Under the pieces are notes generated by a model, which searched no databases, had not been told where the DNA came from, and saw only the letters and a list, made by a program, of their open reading frames with translations. DNA of 64,000 nt from Granulosicoccus antarcticus IMCC3135 (GTDB taxonomy: Bacteria; Pseudomonadota; Gammaproteobacteria; Granulosicoccales; Granulosicoccaceae): positions 2,104,501-2,168,500 of the forward strand of contig NZ_CP018632.1 in the NCBI RefSeq assembly GCF_002215215.1, written 5' to 3'. A program made the position numbers and the translations under genes. Of the stretch, positions 25,300-33,530 are shown in pieces. Each line of letters starts with the position of its first letter. The stretch's first letter is position 1.

Positions 25300-26019
25300 A
25301 TGGCAAACCCCATTGGCATCGGTGACATCGATTTGAACCATACCTCAATGGCGGAGGTTATTCACAGTGTTGCGTTGGCCATCGCCCACGCCCAGTTTGA
25401 ACTTGACCGGTCAAGTATCGTGGCAGCGGCTGCCTTGGCTGGAGCCACGACGGATGGCGAAGCGGCGTCGGCCATGGTCCCCTTCGGTCGAGAAGTCAAC
25501 GCCGGTCAGCTTGAGCCCAGATACGTGTCCATGGTTGAGCTTGGCTTCGTGCCGACTTTTTACCAGTTCGTCGACACAGTCATCGATATGAAGTTGTCGA
25601 TCTCGTTGCGGCGAACCCGGTGGGATGGTGGACGGACCGGTCAAAAATACAGCAGCGGTACTCTTGGTGTCACCGCGAAACCGGTAGATGCCAACTTCTC
25701 ATCGACTTACAACTATCGAGCTGATCTTGCGTCTTCAGTTCGTACCAAGTTGGTGCCGATTCCTCCACCGCCTGCGCTAGAGGAGCGTATTAACGCCCAA
25801 TATGCTCGACCAGACCCTGTCGTTGCGCAGGGCCCCAACGGTCTTGTTGACCTCAATGCGGCTGACCAGTCAGAGCTCATCACACTCGAAGGAATTGGTA
25901 AGGCGTTAGCTGGTCGTATTGTCGATGCCCGCCCGTTTGACTCGCTTGATGAGCTTGAGGATATCAAGGGCATCGACGATCAGATCATAGAGGGTATCCG
26001 ACCCTCGTCCCGAGTTTGA
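25300..26019 (+). CDS. Paralogue G, family core plus helix-hairpin-helix tail
   Basis: A 239-residue protein; ATG at 25300, one base after the stop of F. Core: AIAHAQFELDRSS near residues 27-39, MVELGFVPTFYQFVDTVID near 80-98, VRTKLVPIPPPPALEERINA near 148-167. Residues about 184-235 (LVDLNAADQSELITLEGIGK, then FDSLDELEDIKGI) form a ComEA/T2SK-type helix-hairpin-helix pair, which usually binds DNA or mediates protein contacts. The fusion of this to the family core is unusual. Its stop overlaps the next start (TTGA). Confidence 0.68.
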   Translation: MANPIGIGDIDLNHTSMAEVIHSVALAIAHAQFELDRSSIVAAAALAGATTDGEAASAMVPFGREVNAGQLEPRYVSMVELGFVPTFYQFVDTVIDMKLSISLRRTRWDGGRTGQKYSSGTLGVTAKPVDANFSSTYNYRADLASSVRTKLVPIPPPPALEERINAQYARPDPVVAQGPNGLVDLNAADQSELITLEGIGKALAGRIVDARPFDSLDELEDIKGIDDQIIEGIRPSSRV

Positions 26020-27959
26020 CGCGGGATGCCCTTGTGCTTCGAACCAAGCGACAAGGAAGGCGAGTCAGAGAGGAGGCCAAGGAGCGACGTCTGCAACTTG
26101 TGGAATTCATTGCTAAAGCCAATTCGCTGATTACAGGTCAGGGAACGGTCTCGATTCTGACGGTTGCCCACGATTGGAACGGGCCTCTGGTTAACGTTGC
26201 ACCGCACTTCGTCGACGAACGGCGCGCGGTGGCGAGCCGACTAGTGAAAGAGCTTCGTAGCAAGCAACGGGAATGGCTTGGCCAGGTGAATCCGGAGGAC
26301 TTACAGGCACTGAAGGAGGCCATCACGCTCGTGCTAGTCAAGCCGGTTTTTGGACCGTTGATTCAAGTTCAGGGTGCTGGACCCAAGCCAGAGGCTGCGT
26401 TCGGTGCAGCTGGCCTCGATCTTGATCGAAAGACTCCACCTCAAGCTATCAACATCGGGTTTGAGATCGAATGTGGCGATTTCGAACTGGAAGGGCGACA
26501 TAAAACAGGCCCTGGTGACGCTGTCATGCGCCTCCTCATCAAGTGCATGATGGAACAACACCCGCAGCAGCGGGCCCAAGGATTCAGCGTACAGTCAGAC
26601 GGCGGGCATATTGAGCTTGTCAGTGATCCGCCTCGGCAGCCGCTCGATCCCGTCAAGACAGTCGCAGCGATGGCAAAGTATGTGGGTGATCTTCATACTC
26701 GCTTGCTGTCGCTCCAGAAGAGCACATCGATACGAAGTCGCGCGTGGCGACCTGCTCGGTCGGTGGTGCCTCCGTCCTACGATCTGCACAAGGTAGTCTT
26801 GAAGGATGGAAGCAGTTCCGGGCTTGAAGTGCGCTTCAAGGCCTCGGGTCTTGAGGGTAAGGAGATTCCGGGAATGTTCCACGTCACGACAGGCATTCAC
26901 CTGAGCGCAATACCATGGCTGTTTTCCAGTATTTCCGGACGACTACAGGATGTCCCGGATTTTCCACTGCCGGGCAGGGGGTTCTTGCATGATCGGGTGC
27001 GCAAGACAGTGCTGGACCAGTTGCATGAGCTGCGCAAGGCAGCGATTGCTCAGCCTCAGCGCTGGTTGATTTCTCCTCAATTCGAGGGACTCGCCTTCTT
27101 GATTCTCACCTACGTGGCAACAGCTCAACACCTTGTTCCTCAGCAGCACAGGGTGAAAGTGCTGAGTCCAAAGCAGCTCTTCCTCGTTCTGGCCAGAACA
27201 GATTTCGCGACGATGCTCAAATTGTGTCCGGAATTCACCAGGCTCGGAACAGGTAGTAGCTCCCGCCGACTATTGAAAGCCTATCGAGAGCTGTTGCTAA
27301 GTGTCATGGCGTCAGGCGACACCAGGCTTTTCATAAGTCCGTTCGGGCGTACCGTACACCCGAATCAACTTGCTATCGCGGACCCTTCCGATCTTGATGT
27401 TCACGAGCTGCAAATGACCCCCAAACAATGGCTGAAGGAGCTATTCAAGTTGTCAGGCCCGGTTGACATCTTGACTCCACAATATCAGAGCAAACTTGCG
27501 AACGAGCTGCCGAAAGATCTGTTTCGAGGAATGGGCGAACTTGGAGCCAAGGTCGATCAAATTCCCGGACCCGAATCCAATACGCCGGTTTCTGCTCCAA
27601 TCTTCGAACTGCGTCAACTCACGATTAGTAATAAGGATAATTCTAAGTGGAAGGCGTTCGCCGAACATCTTGTGGGTGTTGTCTCGGAGCTTAATTGCCC
27701 GGCATACGAATCGGACATTAAATCGGCGGGCGAGGAGCTCGAATGGCTTCGTCTTGCAGGCAGGCTGCGAGTCCTGAACCCTGGGCAAAATAGCTCGGTA
27801 GTGCGTCCCACCAAGGCTGAAGAATTGACCGTCGATCTGAAGTGTGCGGAATACAGTCATCGGATGAGCGAGGCGACAATGCGCGCGGATCTCTGGACTT
27901 TACTTGATCAGGCGAGATCACACATCGAAGCTCAACCACGCGCCAGGAAGAAAAATTAG
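26016..27959 (+). CDS. Large protein with amidoligase-like motifs
   Basis: A 647-residue soluble protein, last gene of the operon. IGFEIECGDFEL (near residues 146-157), SDGGHIELVSDP (near 194-205) and FHVTTGIHLS (near 288-297) match, in order, the core of the glutamine-synthetase-fold amidoligases: the GxExE strand, the D-G-x-x-E(I/L)VS-P strand and the H-V-(H/T)-x-G strand. Known members of that superfamily form amide bonds on peptides or small molecules using ATP. The rest is helical and unassigned. Start uncertain: TTG at 26016 overlaps the previous stop; GTG at 26034 is an alternative. The assignment rests on three motifs only. Confidence 0.5.
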   Translation: MTRDALVLRTKRQGRRVREEAKERRLQLVEFIAKANSLITGQGTVSILTVAHDWNGPLVNVAPHFVDERRAVASRLVKELRSKQREWLGQVNPEDLQALKEAITLVLVKPVFGPLIQVQGAGPKPEAAFGAAGLDLDRKTPPQAINIGFEIECGDFELEGRHKTGPGDAVMRLLIKCMMEQHPQQRAQGFSVQSDGGHIELVSDPPRQPLDPVKTVAAMAKYVGDLHTRLLSLQKSTSIRSRAWRPARSVVPPSYDLHKVVLKDGSSSGLEVRFKASGLEGKEIPGMFHVTTGIHLSAIPWLFSSISGRLQDVPDFPLPGRGFLHDRVRKTVLDQLHELRKAAIAQPQRWLISPQFEGLAFLILTYVATAQHLVPQQHRVKVLSPKQLFLVLARTDFATMLKLCPEFTRLGTGSSSRRLLKAYRELLLSVMASGDTRLFISPFGRTVHPNQLAIADPSDLDVHELQMTPKQWLKELFKLSGPVDILTPQYQSKLANELPKDLFRGMGELGAKVDQIPGPESNTPVSAPIFELRQLTISNKDNSKWKAFAEHLVGVVSELNCPAYESDIKSAGEELEWLRLAGRLRVLNPGQNSSVVRPTKAEELTVDLKCAEYSHRMSEATMRADLWTLLDQARSHIEAQPRARKKN

Positions 27960-28012
27960 CTCGCCTGATCATAAATACCCTACAAGCCCTGTCCGACTAA
28001 CCAAGGATAGAA

Positions 28013-28408
28013 CTACAGTTTAGCTGAACCCAGCGATACGCTGAATTTTTCGCACCAGATATAGATTTCGTTGAAATCACTGATGTTGACAGAGGCGGGT
28101 AACAGATAGGTTTGCTCGCCCGACAATGACTTCAATTTTGCGATGTCTAGCAAAAATTCCCCATCCTTACCCAAGCCCACAGATGGGTAAGGTGCGTTGT
28201 CCAGCGAGAAGTCTGCTCCCAGAACAATGCTCATACCTTCGTCGGTTTTCACCAAGCTTACCTGGCCTGTCGTAACGTGCTTGTTGTCACCCGAAAAAGT
28301 ACCAGTTGCAGATACGTCTTGCGATTGAACTTGCAACGATGCAAACAGCAGTGGCAGGGCAATCAGGAGGACGGGTAAATATTTGCTTTTCATTCTAGGC
28401 TTGCTCAT
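28013..28408 (-). CDS. DM13-domain exported protein
   Basis: A 131-residue protein. A signal peptide (PVLLIALPLLFASLQVQS) is followed by one DM13 domain: GTFSGDNKHVTTGQVSLV, ADFSLDNAPYPSVGLG, LKSLSGEQTYLLPASVNI and the end IYIWCEKFSVSLGSAKL. DM13 is predicted to carry a redox-active Cys; a single Cys is present in the WC motif. Start at 28408 or 28393 (both ATG) cannot be decided. Divergent from a TetR gene with two operators between, so it is probably its target. Confidence 0.82.
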   Translation of the reverse strand: MSKPRMKSKYLPVLLIALPLLFASLQVQSQDVSATGTFSGDNKHVTTGQVSLVKTDEGMSIVLGADFSLDNAPYPSVGLGKDGEFLLDIAKLKSLSGEQTYLLPASVNISDFNEIYIWCEKFSVSLGSAKL

Positions 28409-28463
28409 GTTGTGACATATAATTGTCGCTAAGAAGTACTCTGTTGGTCTGTTTGGTGTAGTA

Positions 28464-28481
28464 ATTGACCGAACAGTCAAT
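28464..28481. promoter_or_regulatory. TetR operator 1
   Basis: ATTGACCGAACAGTCAAT: TTGAC and GTCAA arms around a 6-base centre, upstream of the DM13 gene. Matches operator 2 in arms and centre size. Confidence 0.7.
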
Positions 28482-28498
28482 AACAATATAGCCATAAA

Positions 28499-28512
28499 TG
28501 ACTGATCAGTCA
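28499..28512. promoter_or_regulatory. TetR operator 2
   Basis: TGACTGATCAGTCA, a perfect 14-bp palindrome, followed by AA as in operator 1. Centres of the two operators are 33 bp apart, about three helix turns, so two dimers can bind on one face. Confidence 0.72.
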
Positions 28513-28581
28513 ATAACTGTTTGAAAGAGGCAGAGATGTGGTTCCCATTTATGAATTTTCACTGCGAGCAACTGATCAATC

Positions 28582-29160
28582 ATGGCTAGACCTAGAAAAT
28601 TTGATCGAGAAGACATCCTTAACAGGATGAAGTTGGCGTTTTGGGAAAATGGCTATAACGACATTTCCATGGACGACGTTGGCCGAATCACCAATTTGAA
28701 CAGAGGTAGCATCTACAACGCGTTCGGCGACAAGCGTGCCTTGTACCTGGAAGCGCTGGAGCTTTATGGGCAGCAGCATTACGGTGCCGCTGTTGAGCTG
28801 ATACAGCAAGCAGACAATACGCCAACTGCGGTACAACAACTTTACGAAGGCGCCTTTAAAAGCATGAAAGACGATCAGGCACGATGGGGTTGCTTCATGT
28901 GCAATGCGGCAGTGGAAGTTGCCCCTGCGGACCCAGAGGTGGCCATCATTGTGAAAAAATACATAGCCACTCTATCCAAAGCATTCCTGCATTCACTTCA
29001 GAAAAGCTACCCCACAGCTAACACGATCAAATACCCGAAAAATATTGCCGAACAACTGACCTCCAGCTATATCGGTTTCAACGTCATGGCCAGAACCGGA
29101 ATGACTATCGCCTCTTTGCGACGAATTTCAGATGCCTCCGTCGAAGTGGTAACTGCTTGA
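28582..29160 (+). CDS. TetR-family transcriptional regulator
   Basis: A 192-residue repressor of the AcrR/YcdC-like group. The helix-turn-helix at about 20-48 reads DISMDDVGRITNLNRGSIYN, followed by AFGDKRALYLEALELY. The C-terminal ligand domain has GCFMCNAAVEVAP near 99-111, typical of TetR_C_16-like members that sense reactive compounds. Two operator-like palindromes lie 70-120 bp upstream, pointing to autoregulation and control of the divergent DM13 gene. Confidence 0.9.
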   Translation: MARPRKFDREDILNRMKLAFWENGYNDISMDDVGRITNLNRGSIYNAFGDKRALYLEALELYGQQHYGAAVELIQQADNTPTAVQQLYEGAFKSMKDDQARWGCFMCNAAVEVAPADPEVAIIVKKYIATLSKAFLHSLQKSYPTANTIKYPKNIAEQLTSSYIGFNVMARTGMTIASLRRISDASVEVVTA

Positions 29161-29426
29161 TTGTCAGGGATATTACTTGAGGCTGAGGTTCTCGAACTAA
29201 CATGGAGGGCAGGCAGTCACCAAGGAGAAAATGCCGGTGAGTTGCGATGTGATATACACTATTCTCAGGTGAATCGTGAACTATCATCAATTGGCTTTGA
29301 AACTGGAATCTTTGCCTCGATTCAAAGTCCATACTGTCTGTAAATCGCATCCCGAGTTTCGTTGGAGAAGCTCACTGAAAATGTATCCAATGCTTTACGC
29401 ACTCACGATTTTACCCAGGCTTGTTC

Positions 29427-29708
29427 ATGAAATTTGAAAACCTGAAGCTTTGGCTTTCACTACCGTTGGTATTGTTTCAATACCGCCGTGACGTCAATAA
29501 AAGGTATCCAGAAGAGAGAACGTCTAAACGTTGTCGGTATTGTGTGGCATCGGTTTGCGCGGTAGCCATCGCGATTGGTTTTTTTCTCTACAAGGGCGGT
29601 CTGCCTCAAGCCGTCATTTCTCAGTTGTCGGTATTTGCCGCAGATGCGCCTGAGTCTTTGTCTGCCTCTGCTCCGACAAGGAATGTCCTTGTCGAAAGCA
29701 ACCCCTGA
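29427..29708 (+). CDS. Small protein with one or two membrane segments
   Basis: A 93-residue reading frame from an ATG at 29427. A weak hydrophobic stretch LWLSLPLVLF lies near residue 9 and a clear one (ASVCAVAIAIGFFLY) near 42-57, flanked by basic residues, then a Ser/Ala-rich tail. No homologue recognised and no strong ribosome site; it may not be a gene. Confidence 0.35.
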   Translation: MKFENLKLWLSLPLVLFQYRRDVNKRYPEERTSKRCRYCVASVCAVAIAIGFFLYKGGLPQAVISQLSVFAADAPESLSASAPTRNVLVESNP

Positions 29709-29750
29709 CAGATTCCAGGTTACGAACTCCTTAGAGGCATCTGACCTGAC

Positions 29751-30626
29751 TTAGGTCCCTGAAATCCATTTTTGCAGAACTATCGTTGCAAGAAACCCGG
29801 CGATGCAGAATACGACCCATGCCAGACTGCCGGTGGTGGCAATGAACACAGCATCCATCAGTGAGATTCCCGCGATCATGCTAACGACGGCCCGCGGTAT
29901 ATCTCCCGGACCTCTGCGTCTGAGAAATCGCATGACCACAAGAAGCCAGGCGACGAGTAGCAGCAATGGCAGAAAGACCAGCTTGTCTGCCGACAAGCCA
30001 TAGAGTCCGAATATGATTGGGGTAAGCAGAAACAGCAGGGGCCACATGTTCCGAACCTCACCCAGACTTTCCTGCTTTGCCGTGTAGGTCAGTCCGATCA
30101 GATAACACAAGGATATTGCAGCTCCAAGGTAGAGCAGAGAGTCAGGAGTGCTGGTATAGCTCAAGCCCGCAGTGATATACACCAGTAGGCGACAAGCCCC
30201 CATGATGACAGGGCCCAGAGTATTTCCTTTGTGCCATGCGTTATAGAGCGTGATCGTTGCACACAAGGCAATAGACGCCATTACTGCTTTCCAACCACCC
30301 CCATTTGTCGAAAGTGCACATATAGCTACCAGGAAGACAGATACTGCAAGCATGGAGAAGCCTGACAGAAACACGCTGCTCTTGCTTACACTGCCTGAGG
30401 GGATCGGGCGTTCGGGGCGTTGTCGTGAATCTATCTCGGCATCAAAAGCATCATTCAGAAACATACCTCCGGTATAGGCCGATGTCATGGCAAGCAGCAG
30501 CACGGGAAAGCGCCAGTCAGCCATAGCAGCACCTGACAGCAACATGCCGGCTGCTGTGTTGGTCCAGGCGGTCGGCAGATTGGATACGCGACCGAGTTCA
30601 AAAGCAGTTTTTGCCGTCCAGCTCAA
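29751..30626 (-). CDS. eboC: UbiA-family prenyltransferase, EboC
   Basis: A 291-residue integral membrane protein. The first Asp-rich motif NDAFDAEIDSRQRPERPIPS lies near residues 59-78 as in UbiA enzymes, which move an isoprenyl chain to an acceptor; eight or so membrane segments follow. It overlaps eboE by TTGA, and the other ebo genes are nearby, which sets it as EboC. The second Asp-rich motif is weak (YTAKQESLGEVRN), as far as can be read, so activity may differ from UbiA. The ebo set is linked in cyanobacteria to moving a scytonemin precursor to the periplasm. Confidence 0.82.
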   Translation of the reverse strand: MSWTAKTAFELGRVSNLPTAWTNTAAGMLLSGAAMADWRFPVLLLAMTSAYTGGMFLNDAFDAEIDSRQRPERPIPSGSVSKSSVFLSGFSMLAVSVFLVAICALSTNGGGWKAVMASIALCATITLYNAWHKGNTLGPVIMGACRLLVYITAGLSYTSTPDSLLYLGAAISLCYLIGLTYTAKQESLGEVRNMWPLLFLLTPIIFGLYGLSADKLVFLPLLLLVAWLLVVMRFLRRRGPGDIPRAVVSMIAGISLMDAVFIATTGSLAWVVFCIAGFLATIVLQKWISGT

Positions 30627-31825
30627 GACAAGGCCTCCAGAACCCAGCGCATCTCGCGAACAATCGCCTGGTCAACGGATTGGGTACGCAATTCAGCTGG
30701 AAGTACGTCCCAGGTGTAGGTCTCGACTTCAAGGTGATCACTGATCGGCTTTTTCTTGTGCCGGCTTAGCATGGCTGCAACAAATGACTGTGTGGATGAA
30801 AAATCTGCGAGCTCTTCAAGAAAAATCGGAACATGAAAATGTACTCGCCATTCCCGACTTTCCTGACTGTTACCCAGATGTTCGATGGCTTCGGGCAAGT
30901 CGGTAAAGCGGTTGAGGGTGCCATTATGGCGCTCGACCACCTGATGCAGATAGACTTTGTCGATAAATGGCTCAAGGCTGTCCACTGTCGAGGCGCTGAC
31001 ATCCTTTAGTCGAAGACCGGAGCTGATTTGCAGTTTTCCCACAGTAATGCCCGCAGCTTCAAGTTTGGCCAGGCATTCATCGGGATCTTCAAACTCTACA
31101 GCTGCATGGCACAAGTCAAGGCACAGAGTCAGGTGTTTGCGTAGCAGCTCGCGAGCGCTGTCCACGTCGGTATGCGTCAGGCTTGCCATCAAATCAGTTG
31201 ATGCATCACCGAAAAGCTCCTGGCTGAAAAAATGAACGCTCTCATCAATGGTTTCCAGGAAGCAGCAAGGCTCGGGCTCCAGTGCCAGAGTAATGAATTT
31301 GCCTGTGTTCTGATGCAGCTGCGCAAGGTGAGCGGCGTGTCTGACCATGTTGTCTGCCATCTGTCGAATATCATCGGAACCGGCAACCCGCTCCTTGAAG
31401 GCACCGGGTACCGTGCTGATACTGCCATTTTGCTCGTCAGGCAGAATGCTTGCAAAGACATCGGCCAGCTGGTTGGTATAACGCAGTCTTTCTTCATCCA
31501 TCCAATCAGGTAGATAGACGTCTTCTTTCACTCGCGTGCCGTGGAAGGGGCCGTAGGGGAAGCCGTTGATGGTGAAAACATAAAGATTGTTCTGAGCGAG
31601 AAACTGACGGAATTCCTGCAGAGCTTCGGCCTGAGCCAGATCATTGACAGCTGCCGCTGAGAGTCTCAGACCGATCCCGAATTCTTCACCCGGCACCAGT
31701 GCATCCCTGATACCCGGAATGTAGCGTTGCAGATTCTCTCGCACTGCCTGCCAGCTTTCACCAGCATGAATGTTCGAGCAATAACTGAGATGGCTCAGGC
31801 TGCCTGATGAGTGAACGAGTTTCAC
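30623..31825 (-). CDS. eboE: EboE, sugar-phosphate-isomerase-like TIM-barrel protein
   Basis: A 400-residue protein with the xylose-isomerase-like pattern: HLSYCSNIHAGESW at the N-terminus, FTINGFPYGPFHG near 95-107, ALEPEPCCFLET near 205-216, and LCLDLCHAAVEFEDP near 263-277 that carries likely metal ligands. These match EboE ("metabolite traffic protein"). GTG start. It probably binds or epimerises a small metabolite in the ebo pathway; its reaction is not known. Co-transcribed with eboC, divergent from eboF. Confidence 0.85.
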   Translation of the reverse strand: MKLVHSSGSLSHLSYCSNIHAGESWQAVRENLQRYIPGIRDALVPGEEFGIGLRLSAAAVNDLAQAEALQEFRQFLAQNNLYVFTINGFPYGPFHGTRVKEDVYLPDWMDEERLRYTNQLADVFASILPDEQNGSISTVPGAFKERVAGSDDIRQMADNMVRHAAHLAQLHQNTGKFITLALEPEPCCFLETIDESVHFFSQELFGDASTDLMASLTHTDVDSARELLRKHLTLCLDLCHAAVEFEDPDECLAKLEAAGITVGKLQISSGLRLKDVSASTVDSLEPFIDKVYLHQVVERHNGTLNRFTDLPEAIEHLGNSQESREWRVHFHVPIFLEELADFSSTQSFVAAMLSRHKKKPISDHLEVETYTWDVLPAELRTQSVDQAIVREMRWVLEALS

Positions 31826-31912
31826 AGAAGGTTCAGTTCCAGCGTCGATGGGGTAGACAACTAGAACATAAATACTATTGGAATAAAACCATCACTTGAG
31901 TATTATCCTGCC

Positions 31913-33301
31913 ATGAACAAGACACTAGTGATATTGGTTGTTGGTTTGAGTCCTGGCCTCGTTGGCGAGCACACACCCCATCTTTCGGCGCTTGCAAAGC
32001 GCGGTGGCCTGAGGTCACTCAAGGCTGTGACCCCGGCGGTTACCTGTTCAGCGCAGAGCACGCTGGTCACTGGCAAGCTGCCTGCAGAGCACGGTATCGT
32101 TGGCAATGGGTGGTATTTTCGTGATCTTTCCGAAGTCTGGCTCTGGCGTCAGTCAAACAAGCTGGTCGAAGGTGACAAGATCTGGGATACCGCTCGTCAG
32201 AGAGACAGTGACTTTACCTGCGCGAAGATGTTCTGGTGGTACAACATGTACTCCACGGCAGACTGGAGCGCGACTCCACGTCCGATGTATCCGGCCGATG
32301 GGCGCAAGATTCCTGATCATTACGCCTATCCCCCTGAGTTACATGATGAGCTGGATGAGAAGTTCGGGCAATTTCCACTGTTCAAGTTCTGGGGGCCGGC
32401 TGCAGATATAACGTCAAGTAAATGGATCAGCGATGCGACGCGGCATGTCATGGATACGCGCAGTCCGACTCTGACACTGACTTATCTGCCTCATCTGGAT
32501 TACAACCTGCAGCGATTGGGGCCGGATCTTGATCATCCTCTGATCCAGAAGGATCTGACGGAGGTCGATGCCCTGTGCGGCGAGTTGATCGAGACGGCGG
32601 ACAAGCAGAATCAGAACATCATCGTGGTGTCCGAATACGGAATCACCCCCGTAACAGATGCTGTGCACATCAATCGTGAGTTGCGGCGAGCGGGGCTGGT
32701 AAGGGTGCGTAATGAGAAGGGGCGAGAGCAGTTCGATGCAGGTGCATCCGACGCCTTTGCCGTCGCTGATCATCAGATCGCACATGTGTATGTCAATAAT
32801 CCGGATGTGCTGGAGAAAACCAAAGCACTGCTTGAAAGCCTGGATGGTATCGAGCATGTTCTGGATGAGGAGGGGAAGAAAGCATGGGGGCTGGACCACG
32901 AACGTTCAGGTGAGCTGGTTGCGATCTCGAAGGCAGACCGTTGGTTCAGCTACTACTACTGGCTGGATGACGAGTGCGCACCGGACTACGCACGTACCGT
33001 CGACATTCATCGCAAGCCGGGCTACGACCCTGTCGAGCTGTTCGTAGACCCTGAAATCAAGTCTCCCAAGGCGGCGATCATCTCTCGCCTGGCAAGGAAG
33101 AAGCTGGGTTTCCGGACCTTGCTGGATGTGATCTCTCTGAAGGAGACGACACTGGTCAAAGGATCGCATGGCCGACCAACCGATGACCCGGAGCATGGGC
33201 CGTTGGTGATCAGTTCAAATTCGCATCTACTGCCTGATGGCGAGGTGAATTCAGTGGATTTCAAGGAGCTGGTCTTGCAACATATTTTCGCACAGAAGTA
33301 A
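31913..33301 (+). CDS. eboF: EboF, alkaline-phosphatase-fold phosphodiesterase/pyrophosphatase
   Basis: A 462-residue protein of the type I phosphodiesterase/nucleotide pyrophosphatase group. AVTCSAQSTLVTGKLPAEHG near residues 42-61 is the nucleophile loop, YLPHLDYNLQRLGPD near 188-202 and VVSEYGITPVTDAVH near 237-251 carry metal ligands, and KGSHGRPTDDPEHGP near 417-431 the last His. This is the usual EboF form. No signal peptide is evident. Its place with eboC/eboE supports the name. Confidence 0.83.
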   Translation: MNKTLVILVVGLSPGLVGEHTPHLSALAKRGGLRSLKAVTPAVTCSAQSTLVTGKLPAEHGIVGNGWYFRDLSEVWLWRQSNKLVEGDKIWDTARQRDSDFTCAKMFWWYNMYSTADWSATPRPMYPADGRKIPDHYAYPPELHDELDEKFGQFPLFKFWGPAADITSSKWISDATRHVMDTRSPTLTLTYLPHLDYNLQRLGPDLDHPLIQKDLTEVDALCGELIETADKQNQNIIVVSEYGITPVTDAVHINRELRRAGLVRVRNEKGREQFDAGASDAFAVADHQIAHVYVNNPDVLEKTKALLESLDGIEHVLDEEGKKAWGLDHERSGELVAISKADRWFSYYYWLDDECAPDYARTVDIHRKPGYDPVELFVDPEIKSPKAAIISRLARKKLGFRTLLDVISLKETTLVKGSHGRPTDDPEHGPLVISSNSHLLPDGEVNSVDFKELVLQHIFAQK

Positions 33302-33530
33302 AATATGGTCGCACCAAACAAAGTGTAGTACTTGAATAAACTGAATTGTTGAGAGATCTATGTATTGAGACTTGAGTAGGTCGCTCTTTTGTTAATTACT
33401 CGTATTGCAGTGCAATACGGGTGTTTGAGACAAAATGTCGCTGAGTGTGATTATTTTCTCGATTTTGTTTGTCGTACCAAACTGCCAGTGGTAGCCTCGA
33501 TGGTTCGATTCACACCACGAGAAGAAGAGG

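Noticed and set aside
17205-27959. Prophage or phage tail island
   Set aside because: No integrase, terminase, capsid, portal, tape measure with membrane parts, sheath, tube, baseplate or lysis gene recognised, and no attachment repeats seen at the ends.
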